Shown: piece by piece, positions 17,381-25,092 of the stretch | How the letters are laid out: each line of letters opens with the position of its first letter | Position numbering within the stretch: the stretch's first letter is position 1 | Assembly (NCBI RefSeq): GCF_900102785.1 | Contig: NZ_FNGC01000004.1 | Coordinates: 1-64,000, forward strand | Source: Arthrobacter sp. ok362 | GTDB lineage: Bacteria; Actinomycetota; Actinomycetes; Actinomycetales; Micrococcaceae | Direction: 5' to 3' | Length of the DNA stretch: 64,000 bases | Position numbers and translations under genes: made by a program | Notes under the pieces: generated by a model | Databases searched by the model: none | The model's input: only the letters and a program-made list of their open reading frames with translations | Told to the model about the DNA's origin: nothing

Positions 17381-17462
17381 CCCGGCTCACCCTAGGGCCG
17401 GGAGGTTGCTGCGACAAGTGGACGAAACCCGGTGCGGCGCCGACGGACCCGAACGACGCCGG

Positions 17463-18653
17463 TCAGGACGCGGCGTGGGCGGCCCGCCGCACCGCCGCGG
17501 ACAGCCGCTGGGCCCGGCCCCCGGTCCTGCCCTCTTCGCTGCGGCGGGGCACATACCCGAACCCAAGGCCGTAGCCGGGATCCGCGAAGCCGAGGGCCGC
17601 GTTGGCGCCCTCGTGTCCGAACGCCAAATGGCTGCCGAAGTTCCGTCCCGGCTGGGGTTTCATGAACACGACGGCAAAAGCATTGTCCGCGCCGGAGCAA
17701 CGGTCCAGTCCCCAGACCTGCTCTGCGGCCATGAGATCGATGGTGGCCGGGCTCAGGAATGCGGGAGTACCGTCCAGTCCGGTTGTGGCGGCGGCATAGA
17801 GCCTGGCCATCCCCTCGGCTGACCCCACGCCACCGGCGGCGCTCATTCCCGCGGCGCGCACGGCGCGATGGTTGGGCAGCTCCATGATGGTGCTGACCGG
17901 CGCGTTGCTGCCCAGCCCGTCGAGGCTGAGCGGATCCAGCCACGGCTGGGCCGGGTCCGGATCGTAGAGTACTTCGCGGTATCTCGGTTCCTGGTCCTCG
18001 GGCAGGCCCAGGAAGAAGTCGATGCCCCACGGGCGACGGATGCGCTGGTCGTAGAGCCCCTGGAGCGGCATCCCGGAAGTACGGCGGCAGAGCTCCTCCA
18101 TGAGGATCCCCATGGTCAGGGTGTGGTAGCCGAAGGCCGTGCCCGGGCGCCACAGCGGCGCCGAGGCCGCGAGGCGCCGTGCCGCGTCGGGCATCGTGAA
18201 TTCCGCCAGCGGAAAACCGCCGACGACGCCGGGCAGCCCCGCCTGATGGGAAAGGGCCTGCCGCACGGTGAGCCGGTCTTTGCCGTGGACGGCGAACTCG
18301 GGCCAGTAGGACGCGACGGTCCGGTCGAGGTCGAGCCGGCCGTCCTGGACGAGGAGGGCGATCACGAACGCGGCTACTCCCTTGGAACAGGAATAGGTGC
18401 CCGTGATGTCCCCTGGCGCGAAACCCGGGCCGCCGCAAAGATCCACCATCTTGGTGCCGCGGAGGTAGACGCTCAGTTGCGCGCTGTAGCCCGGGTCATC
18501 GGAGAGGAAGGAGTCGAAGAGCTCACGCACTCCCGTGAATTCGGGGGTGGCAAGGCCAGTCGAGAGGGACTGCGCCGATGTGTCCACGGCTCCTGTCTCC
18601 ACGGACGTGGTTGCCTTGCCCCACCCCGGCGCCGCGCCGGCCCCTGCCGGCAT
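17463..18653 (-). CDS. Serine hydrolase, class C beta-lactamase-fold (esterase/EstB-like)
   Basis: The 396-residue protein has the penicillin-binding-fold motifs. SCSK (Ser-x-x-Lys, nucleophile) lies in GTYSCSKGVAAF, the Tyr motif is GYHTLTMG, and GHEG stands in the KTG-like position (FGHEGANAALGF). No signal peptide is seen, which favours a cytosolic esterase over a secreted lactamase. The start ATG overlaps the stop of the glutathionyl-hydroquinone-reductase-like gene (ATGA), so the two are co-translated. The natural substrate is unknown. Confidence 0.88.
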   Translation of the reverse strand: MPAGAGAAPGWGKATTSVETGAVDTSAQSLSTGLATPEFTGVRELFDSFLSDDPGYSAQLSVYLRGTKMVDLCGGPGFAPGDITGTYSCSKGVAAFVIALLVQDGRLDLDRTVASYWPEFAVHGKDRLTVRQALSHQAGLPGVVGGFPLAEFTMPDAARRLAASAPLWRPGTAFGYHTLTMGILMEELCRRTSGMPLQGLYDQRIRRPWGIDFFLGLPEDQEPRYREVLYDPDPAQPWLDPLSLDGLGSNAPVSTIMELPNHRAVRAAGMSAAGGVGSAEGMARLYAAATTGLDGTPAFLSPATIDLMAAEQVWGLDRCSGADNAFAVVFMKPQPGRNFGSHLAFGHEGANAALGFADPGYGLGFGYVPRRSEEGRTGGRAQRLSAAVRRAAHAAS

Positions 18654-19720
18654 CAGGCTGCGCCGTGTCCCGGGGCGACCTCTTCGCCGGCGCGGACCGG
18701 TCCGGGAGGCGTGCCGTCACCGAAGGGCCGGCCGCCCAGCGCTTCGCGGCCGTGTTCCGAGAGCCAATTGCCCAGTTCCGGTCCGCGCGGGACCACTCCG
18801 GTGGGATTGATGTCCTCATGAACGATGTAGTAGTGCTCCTTGATCTGCACAAAGTCCGTGGTGTCACCGAACCCGGGAGTCTGGAACAAGTCGCGCGCGT
18901 AGGCCCACAGGACCGGCATCTCGCTGAGCTTTTGCCGGTTGCACTTGAAGTGGCCGTGGTAGACGGCATCGAAGCGGGCAAGAGTGGTGAACAGACGGAC
19001 ATCGGCCTCCGTGATGGTGTCGCCCACCAGGTAGCGTTGGCCGGCCAGGCGCTCCTCGAGCCAGTCCAGGGCCGTCCAAAGCCGGTCATAGGCTGCGTTG
19101 TAGGCCTGCTGGGAACCGGCGAACCCGCACCGGTAGACGCCGTTGTTCACCTCAGTGAAGACGCGCTTGTTGACGGCGTCGATTTCTTCCCTCAGGTGCT
19201 CCGGGTAAAGCTCCGGCGCGCCGGCACGGTGATACTGCGCCCACTCCGTGGAAAAGTCGAGCGTGATTTGGGGGAAGTCGTTGGTGACTACCTGCCCGCT
19301 GGGGACGTCCACGATCGCCGGGACGGTAATCCCGCGGGGGTAGCCGGGGAAGCGGCGGAAGTAGGCGTCCTGGATGCGCTCAATCCCGAGGACGGGGTCC
19401 CTGCCGTCCGGGTCGAGCTCGAACGTCCAGGACCGGACATCGTGGGTGGGACCGGGCTGGCCGAGCGAGATGACCTCTTCCAGGCCGAGCAACCGGCGCA
19501 CGATCACCGTGCGGTTGGCCCACGGGCAGGCACGCGCGGCGATGAGGCGGTAGCGGCCAGGCTCCACCGGCCAGCCGGGCTCGCCGTTGCTGCCTGGGCC
19601 GCCGTCCCGGGTGATCCGGTCCTCGATGTACTTGGTGTCCCGGGTGAATTCCTCGCCTCCGGTCACGTAGGCGCCCTTGGTGCTGAATCCCGGATCGTTG
19701 GTGTGGATAGTCTGGCTCAT
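18653..19720 (-). CDS. Glutathionyl-hydroquinone reductase-like GST (Xi class, YqjG/ECM4-like)
   Basis: The 355-residue protein has an N-terminal thioredoxin fold with the catalytic Cys in ARACPWANR, as in Xi-class enzymes, then ITVPAIVD and TNDFPQI. The all-helical C-terminal domain contains FVGDTITEADVRLF-like text (YLVGDTITEADVRLF). Family members reduce S-conjugated hydroquinones. Actinobacteria make mycothiol rather than glutathione, and mshC is present in this window, so the physiological thiol here may be mycothiol. That is inference. It is the first gene of a two-gene operon with the serine hydrolase. Confidence 0.88.
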   Translation of the reverse strand: MSQTIHTNDPGFSTKGAYVTGGEEFTRDTKYIEDRITRDGGPGSNGEPGWPVEPGRYRLIAARACPWANRTVIVRRLLGLEEVISLGQPGPTHDVRSWTFELDPDGRDPVLGIERIQDAYFRRFPGYPRGITVPAIVDVPSGQVVTNDFPQITLDFSTEWAQYHRAGAPELYPEHLREEIDAVNKRVFTEVNNGVYRCGFAGSQQAYNAAYDRLWTALDWLEERLAGQRYLVGDTITEADVRLFTTLARFDAVYHGHFKCNRQKLSEMPVLWAYARDLFQTPGFGDTTDFVQIKEHYYIVHEDINPTGVVPRGPELGNWLSEHGREALGGRPFGDGTPPGPVRAGEEVAPGHGAA

Positions 19721-19729
19721 GGTCCCAGC

Positions 19730-20518
19730 CTAAGGCCGGGCATTGAACGGTCCCAACAAGGCCGTGAAGACCGGCGCCATCGGCTGCCAGGCAAACCACC
19801 AGGCTCCGGCCACTACCGCCGCGAAGAGCGCAATCCACACCGCCGCAGGGACGGAGGTGGCCCGGGCCAGCAGGTAAGCGTCCGACGTCGGGAGCCTGTC
19901 ACGGTGCCGCAGATGGACGTTTGCCAGTTTGCCGAGGTCCCTGACGGCCGCGACCAGAAGCGCCAGGCCCAGCACGATCATCACGTGAGCGTTGAACACC
20001 GGCGGGACAAAGAGAACCAGGAGCGCCGAGGCCAGCACGGCGGCGGCGGTAATGAGGAGGCCCACGCCGTTGCGGAGGAACAGGAATGACGCCAGGAGGA
20101 TCAGCGTGCCCACCGACATCGCGGCCGGGCCCCAGCCGTTGAAACCGCACCAGACCATCACTGCCCCGACGACGGCCGGCACGGGGTAACCCCAGAAGGT
20201 CGACCAGGCGGCGGAGAGTCGGCTCTTGCTGTAGGTCGTGGTGGTGCCGGAGTGGTCCAGGCCCAGCCGGATGCCGCCGAGCCGCTGGCCGGTGGTGAGG
20301 GCGGCAAAGGCGTGGCCGAGTTCGTGGGTCACGGTGGCGAGCAGGCCAAAGTAGCGCCAGGTCAGGCGCGGCAGGGACACCGCGACGGCCAGCAGGATCA
20401 CTGCAACGAGCTCGGTGCTGGTCACGTGCGGGCTGGGGGCGTGGGTGAATCCGGCAACGATCCGTTCCCACCACGTCAGGGCGAGGTTCGATTCCACCGG
20501 CAGGCCCGGCCAGGTCAT
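19730..20518 (-). CDS. M50-family membrane metallopeptidase (M50B-like)
   Basis: The 262-residue polytopic membrane protein has a zinc-protease motif HELGH in VTHELGHAFAAL and about six to seven hydrophobic segments. The usual second M50 motif (NxxPxxxxDG) is not evident, as in the M50B-like group of uncharacterised members. ATG at 20518 overlaps the stop of the TraR/DksA gene by ATGA, so the pair is co-translated. The substrate is unknown. A link between zinc-finger regulator and membrane protease is suggested only by the overlap. Confidence 0.8.
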   Translation of the reverse strand: MTWPGLPVESNLALTWWERIVAGFTHAPSPHVTSTELVAVILLAVAVSLPRLTWRYFGLLATVTHELGHAFAALTTGQRLGGIRLGLDHSGTTTTYSKSRLSAAWSTFWGYPVPAVVGAVMVWCGFNGWGPAAMSVGTLILLASFLFLRNGVGLLITAAAVLASALLVLFVPPVFNAHVMIVLGLALLVAAVRDLGKLANVHLRHRDRLPTSDAYLLARATSVPAAVWIALFAAVVAGAWWFAWQPMAPVFTALLGPFNARP

Positions 20519-20868
20519 GCCCTGCCCGAGGCGTGCTCGATGCAGTACGCGGTCCAGGGCCTGGCCTCCAGCCGGTCCTCGGGGATGGAGGCGCCGCACA
20601 CTGCGCAAATCCCATAGGTGCCCTCATCCATCCGGGCAAGGGCGGCCTCGATCTGCACCAGGGAAGCCCTGCTCTGTTCCAGAAGCGCGGATGCCTGGGA
20701 CAGTTCGAAGGCGATCGTGCTGCCTTCGGGGTCGTGTTCGTCGTCGACATTGGAGTCCCGGCGGGCGGCATTGACCGAGGTGATGTCTCCGCGGAGAGCG
20801 GGCAGGAGGGCAAGCTTCCGGTTACGTTCCTCCTGCAGCAGGATCCGGAACCGTTCGATGTCAACCAT
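20515..20868 (-). CDS. TraR/DksA-family zinc-finger protein
   Basis: The 117-residue protein has an N-terminal coiled-coil-like helical region (ERFRILLQEERNRKLAL, then ASALLEQSRASLVQIEAALARM). A DksA/TraR zinc motif follows: YGICAVCG ... AYCIEH, that is C-x2-C ... C-x2-H. The last Cys of the canonical C4 site is His. Such proteins bind RNA polymerase's secondary channel or are stress-linked. ATG at 20868 begins MVDIERF. It is divergent from the hemerythrin gene, with a DosR-type box 42 bp upstream. Confidence 0.88.
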   Translation of the reverse strand: MVDIERFRILLQEERNRKLALLPALRGDITSVNAARRDSNVDDEHDPEGSTIAFELSQASALLEQSRASLVQIEAALARMDEGTYGICAVCGASIPEDRLEARPWTAYCIEHASGRA

Positions 20869-20909
20869 AGAGTGCAAGGCTAGCGCGGACGCTGCGGCGG
20901 CGTCTAAAC

Positions 20910-20923
20910 GGGCCGAAAGACCC
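20910..20923. promoter_or_regulatory. Candidate DosR-type operator 4
   Basis: GGGCCGAAAGACCC is a near-symmetric GGG-N8-CCC element with nine of twelve DosR-consensus positions. It closely resembles the box upstream of the universal stress gene. It sits in the divergent spacer, 42 bp from the TraR/DksA start and 81 bp from the hemerythrin start. Binding is inferred. Confidence 0.42.
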
Positions 20924-21003
20924 GTCCGCACCGGTGGCCGTATCCGTATGGTGGTAATCGACCATCAGTCCTGCACAGCCACAAGTCACCATGGAGAGTC
21001 ACC

Positions 21004-21555
21004 ATGGACAATCCCGACGCTACGCCGCCGGGGGACGCGCTGCCCGGCCCCGCGGGCGATGAGGCCCGCGCCCTTGAGGCCGTGGAACACCACCACACTG
21101 CGATGGTCAAGCGGCTGGAAGCCTTGACAGGTTCTCTCATCCACGCGGTCAAAGCAGGTAACGCCGTTGACGAACACAACACCCATGGGGTCCTGGTGGA
21201 ATGGTGCGAAACCGACCTCGTCCCGCATGCGCTCGCCGAGGAGGGCTCGCTGTACGGGGGAGCAGGCCGCACAACGGAGGGCCGGCTCCTTGTGGAGGCT
21301 CTGCTGGCCGAGCACCAGCGCATCGTCGGCGTGATCGAGGAATTGCGCGTTTCCAGCGGCGTGGACGCTGCCGTGGCGGCCGGCACCCTCCGCGGCCTGT
21401 TCGCGCTGCACCTACAGACCGAGAACCGGGTCCTGCTGCCGTTCCTTGCGGGGAACCCGGAGCTGTCACTTGCGGCCGCCGTGGAGGGACTCGAAGAACT
21501 GGTAGGTGAATCCCAAATCCACAGAGGGGGCGCGGGGCGTGGAGGCAGCGTCTAG
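21004..21555 (+). CDS. Hemerythrin (HHE cation-binding) domain protein
   Basis: The 183-residue helical protein has the spaced His/Glu residues of HHE domains: AVEHHHTAM, WCETDLVPHALAEE, LLAEHQRIV and LFALHLQTENRVLLPF. These would hold a di-iron centre for O2, NO or iron handling. ATG at 21004 follows GGAGAG. A DosR-type box in its promoter and the redox-stress neighbours fit an oxygen-related function. It is 9 bp from malQ, so it may be co-transcribed with it. Confidence 0.85.
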   Translation: MDNPDATPPGDALPGPAGDEARALEAVEHHHTAMVKRLEALTGSLIHAVKAGNAVDEHNTHGVLVEWCETDLVPHALAEEGSLYGGAGRTTEGRLLVEALLAEHQRIVGVIEELRVSSGVDAAVAAGTLRGLFALHLQTENRVLLPFLAGNPELSLAAAVEGLEELVGESQIHRGGAGRGGSV

Positions 21556-21564
21556 AGTGGGCGC

Positions 21565-23787
21565 ATGGCGGACCAGACGCACCCCGAGAACACCGCAAAC
21601 CCCGAATATGCCGGGACACCTGGAAGTCCGGGGCGCGCAGGGGACACTGACACGGCCGACGCGCTCCTGAGCGAACTCGCCGCGGCCTATGGCGTCGACA
21701 CGAGCTACTGGGGCTGGGACGGGGTAGAGCGCCCCGTGGCCGCCGGAACACTCCAGGACGTGCTGGCGGCCCTCGGTGTCCCCGCCAACGGGCCCCAAGA
21801 GCAGCAACGCTCCTTGGCGGAGTTCCGGGTGGCACCGTGGCGGCGCATCCTCCCGCCGGTTCTTGTGGTGAGGGAGGGACGGGAGACCCACGTGGATGTC
21901 CACGTCCCGCACGGCAGCGACGTCCGCGTTTGGATCGACGCCGAGGGCGGCAGCAGGCACGAGGCCGCCCAGCGGGAGAACTGGGACCAGCCGGTTGACG
22001 TTGACGGCGTCCTCACAGGACGTGCCACCTTCACCATTCCCGGCGACCTCGGCCTCGGCTGGCACACCCTGAACGCCGACGCCGAAGGCACCCCGGCGCA
22101 GTGCCCGCTGGTTGTGACACCCGGCCGGCTCCGCACCTCGACCCGGCTGGAGGGACGACGGAGCTGGGGGCTGACCGCCCAGCTGTACTCCGTGCGGTCC
22201 TCCCGGTCCTGGGGGATTGGCGACTTTGCAGATCTCAGCGATCTCGCGGAAATTGCCGGCGAGCAGGGGGCAGGCTTTGTGCTGGTCAATCCGCTGCATG
22301 CCGCCGAACCAGTGCCGCCGGTCGAAGACTCCCCGTACCTGCCAGCCACACGGCGCTTTTTCCACCCGCTCTACCTGCGGGTGGAGGAAATCCCGGAATA
22401 CGGCTACCTGGACGCTGCCGCCCGGACCGAGGTAGCGCGTCTGGCCGAAGGTCTGCAGGCGGCCAACCGGTCCCGGGACCTTCTGGACCGCAACGCCAGC
22501 TACGCGGCGAAGCTCACGGCCCTGGAACTCGTGTTTGCCGTCAGCCGCGGTCCGGCCCGCGCCCGGCAGTTCGCAGACTTCCGCGCCGAGCAGGGACAGG
22601 GGCTCGAGGACTTCGCGCTGTGGTGTGCGCTCGCCGAACAGCTGCCGCCGTCGGCGCCGGAATGGACCGGGGCGGCGGCATCCCCGGCGTCGCCGTACTG
22701 TGTCGAGCAGCGGCCGAGGCTCGCAGCCCGGATCGAATTCCACTGCTGGCTCCAGTGGCTCTGTGACCAGCAGCTTGAGGCGGCCCAACGTTCGGCGCGC
22801 CAGGCGGGGATGGGGACCGGCGTCGTCCATGACCTCGCCGTTGGCGTGAAACCTGGCGGTGCCGACGCCTGGACGTTGGCCGGCGTTCTCGCCCGAGGCG
22901 TTACGGTGGGCGCACCTCCGGACATGTTCAACCAGCTGGGCCAGAATTGGTCCCAGCCGCCGTGGCATCCGGGCCGGCTCGCCGAATCCGGCTATGCCGC
23001 CTACCGGGACATGCTCCGGACCGTGCTGCGGCACGCCGGCGGGATCCGCGTGGACCATATCCTCGGCTTGTTCCGGTTGTGGTGGATCCCCGAGGGCGCC
23101 GGCCCCGAGAGCGGCACGTACGTGCATTACGACTACGAGGCGCTCATCGGCATCCTGGCCCTAGAGGCGCAACGGGCCGGGGCGATCGTGATCGGCGAAG
23201 ACCTGGGCGTGTTCGAACCGTGGGTCCGCGGCTATTTGGCCGAGCGGGGCATCTTCGGCACATCGATCCTCTGGTTCGAACACGACGCCGACGGCCCGAT
23301 CGCGCCGGAGCACTACCGCCAGCAATGCTTGACCAGCGTCAACACCCACGATCTGCCCCCAACGGCGGGTTACCTTGCCGGTGAACACGTCACTTTGCGC
23401 GAATCGCTCGGGCTATTGCGGCGCCCGGTGGCTGAAGAACGCGCCGAGGCCGCGGCCGAGCAGGAGGCAGTGCTGGCCCAAGTCCGGGCACGCGGCCTGC
23501 TGACGGACACCGGCGGCACAGACGTCCGGACCACGGTGGAGGCGCTGTACGCCTTCACGGCACTTGCCCCATCCTCGCTGCTGGGCGTGGCGCTCGTCGA
23601 CGCTGTGGGGGAGACCCGGACCCAGAACCAGCCGGGCACCAGCATCCAGTACCCGAACTGGCGCATCCCGCTGGCCGGTCCCGAGGGCGTGGTACTGATC
23701 GATGACATGCCGGGCAATGAGCGGTTCCTGTCCCTGCTGGGCACGGTCCGGACGGCGCTCCATCCCGGAGCCCTGAACCAGACCTGA
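21565..23787 (+). CDS. malQ: 4-alpha-glucanotransferase (amylomaltase, GH77)
   Basis: The 740-residue GH77 enzyme disproportionates alpha-1,4-glucans. The catalytic Asp is in GIRVDHILGLFR, the acid/base Glu in VIGEDLGV, and the third carboxylate in NTHDLPPTAGY. An extra N-terminal region of about 160 residues carries a beta-rich module, as in the longer actinobacterial enzymes. ATG at 21565 starts ten bases after the hemerythrin stop. It joins glgC and glgA(M) in glycogen and maltodextrin metabolism, although it lies 12 kb away. Confidence 0.95.
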   Translation: MADQTHPENTANPEYAGTPGSPGRAGDTDTADALLSELAAAYGVDTSYWGWDGVERPVAAGTLQDVLAALGVPANGPQEQQRSLAEFRVAPWRRILPPVLVVREGRETHVDVHVPHGSDVRVWIDAEGGSRHEAAQRENWDQPVDVDGVLTGRATFTIPGDLGLGWHTLNADAEGTPAQCPLVVTPGRLRTSTRLEGRRSWGLTAQLYSVRSSRSWGIGDFADLSDLAEIAGEQGAGFVLVNPLHAAEPVPPVEDSPYLPATRRFFHPLYLRVEEIPEYGYLDAAARTEVARLAEGLQAANRSRDLLDRNASYAAKLTALELVFAVSRGPARARQFADFRAEQGQGLEDFALWCALAEQLPPSAPEWTGAAASPASPYCVEQRPRLAARIEFHCWLQWLCDQQLEAAQRSARQAGMGTGVVHDLAVGVKPGGADAWTLAGVLARGVTVGAPPDMFNQLGQNWSQPPWHPGRLAESGYAAYRDMLRTVLRHAGGIRVDHILGLFRLWWIPEGAGPESGTYVHYDYEALIGILALEAQRAGAIVIGEDLGVFEPWVRGYLAERGIFGTSILWFEHDADGPIAPEHYRQQCLTSVNTHDLPPTAGYLAGEHVTLRESLGLLRRPVAEERAEAAAEQEAVLAQVRARGLLTDTGGTDVRTTVEALYAFTALAPSSLLGVALVDAVGETRTQNQPGTSIQYPNWRIPLAGPEGVVLIDDMPGNERFLSLLGTVRTALHPGALNQT

Positions 23788-23853
23788 GCCGGGCCTGAGA
23801 CCGGGCCCGGCGACAGCATTGGCCGCGCCGCCACCGGCCGCTAGCATGGTCCG

Positions 23854-24909
23854 ATGACGCGGATCGGCCGAGGCTGCCTGGCCGGCGTTTGGGCGCTGGC
23901 GATGCTGTTGGTGGGGTGCACCCCGGTGCAGCCCTTCCAAGCCGGCCCGCCTGGGCCTTCCCAATCCTCGCCTGCCGAATCCACGCCTGCTGAGTCGGCT
24001 CCCGCCGAATCCCCGCCCCAACCCTCTAACCAGGGCACGCCTCCCGCCGCGTCCCCGCCGCCGTCGTCCCCGTACTTCGCGCAGCCCGCCCCGCACCCTG
24101 CACCCGGGGCGCCGGGCAGCGGTGGCATCCAGCATGTTGTCGTCATCGTCCTGGAAAACAAGGCGGCCTCGCAGATCCTCGGCGCCAGCTCTGCGGGGTA
24201 CTTCAACCAGCTGGCGGCGGAATTCTCGCTGGCTGCCAACTACCAAGCGATTATGCACCCGAGCCTGCCGAACTATCTCGCCCTGACGAGCGGAACGAAC
24301 GCGGGGATCACCAGCGACTGCAAACCGAGGTCCTGCACGGCGGATGTGCGGTCCATCGCTGATGAGATCACGCAGTCCGGACGAACCTGGAAAATGTACG
24401 CCGAGAGCATGCCCGCGCCCTGTGTTGCGCGGGACTACGGGGCGTACGCGGTGAAGCACAACCCATTCTTGTACTACCCATCGGTGACAGGCGACAAGAC
24501 CTCGTGTGCGGACCATGTTGTGCCGTTCGACCGGCTGGACCAGGATCTGCAATCGGCATCCTCGCTCCCGGATTACGCCTTCATCAGCCCCAACATGTGC
24601 CACGATACGCACAACTGTTCGATCAGCACTGGTGACGACTGGCTGTCCAGGGAGGTGCCGAGAATTCTTGGATCGCCGGCCTTCACGACGCAGAATTCCC
24701 TGCTGGTGGTCACGTGGGACGAGGGAAATGACGACGACAACCGGGTGGCCACGGTTTTTGCGGGCCCGGCGGCCCGGAAGGGCTTCACGTCCCATGCCGC
24801 CTATTCGCATTACTCGCTGTTGCACACGATCGAGGACGTGTGGGGGCTGGCGCCCCTGACCGCCAACGTCCGCAACGCGCCCCTCATGAGCGAATTGCTC
24901 AACCGGTAG
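23854..24909 (+). CDS. Secreted phosphoesterase lipoprotein (acid phosphatase / PLC-like family)
   Basis: The 351-residue protein has a lipoprotein signal peptide with lipobox LLVGC (Cys22), so it should be anchored on the outer face of the membrane. A linker of about 70 residues rich in Pro, Ser and Ala includes tandem PAES units (SPAESTPAESAPAESP). The phosphoesterase domain (PF04185-like) has VVVIVLENKAASQIL, HPSLPNYLALTSG, PNMCHDTHN and VVTWDEG with metal-binding Glu, Asn/Thr, Asp and His positions. Family members are acid phosphatases or phospholipases C. Substrate is unknown. A strong hairpin follows the stop. Confidence 0.85.
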   Translation: MTRIGRGCLAGVWALAMLLVGCTPVQPFQAGPPGPSQSSPAESTPAESAPAESPPQPSNQGTPPAASPPPSSPYFAQPAPHPAPGAPGSGGIQHVVVIVLENKAASQILGASSAGYFNQLAAEFSLAANYQAIMHPSLPNYLALTSGTNAGITSDCKPRSCTADVRSIADEITQSGRTWKMYAESMPAPCVARDYGAYAVKHNPFLYYPSVTGDKTSCADHVVPFDRLDQDLQSASSLPDYAFISPNMCHDTHNCSISTGDDWLSREVPRILGSPAFTTQNSLLVVTWDEGNDDDNRVATVFAGPAARKGFTSHAAYSHYSLLHTIEDVWGLAPLTANVRNAPLMSELLNR

Positions 24910-24961
24910 CGGCGGGCGGCCTTCCCGGCCAATACACAGGAAGCACTGCCCATAATGGTCC

Positions 24962-24998
24962 CGAAGCTCCGGTCAACCGCTATTTGACCGGAGCTTCG
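24962..24998 (+). terminator. 15-bp hairpin terminator after the phosphoesterase gene
   Basis: CGAAGCTCCGGTCAA (24962-24976) pairs perfectly with TTGACCGGAGCTTCG (24984-24998) around a 7-nt loop. It lies 50 bp past the stop. It lacks a U-tract. Confidence 0.7.
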
Positions 24999-25092
24999 CC
25001 ACGTGCACCCTGGCCAGCGAAGGCGTGCGGGGTTCCGGTGATAGGGGGCTTTGGGCACGGGCGAGCGGGTGTGCCGCTTCCTAGAATGGAGT

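Noticed and set aside
21466..23127. Minus-strand frame opposite malQ
   Set aside because: Antisense shadow; malQ has clear catalytic motifs on the other strand.
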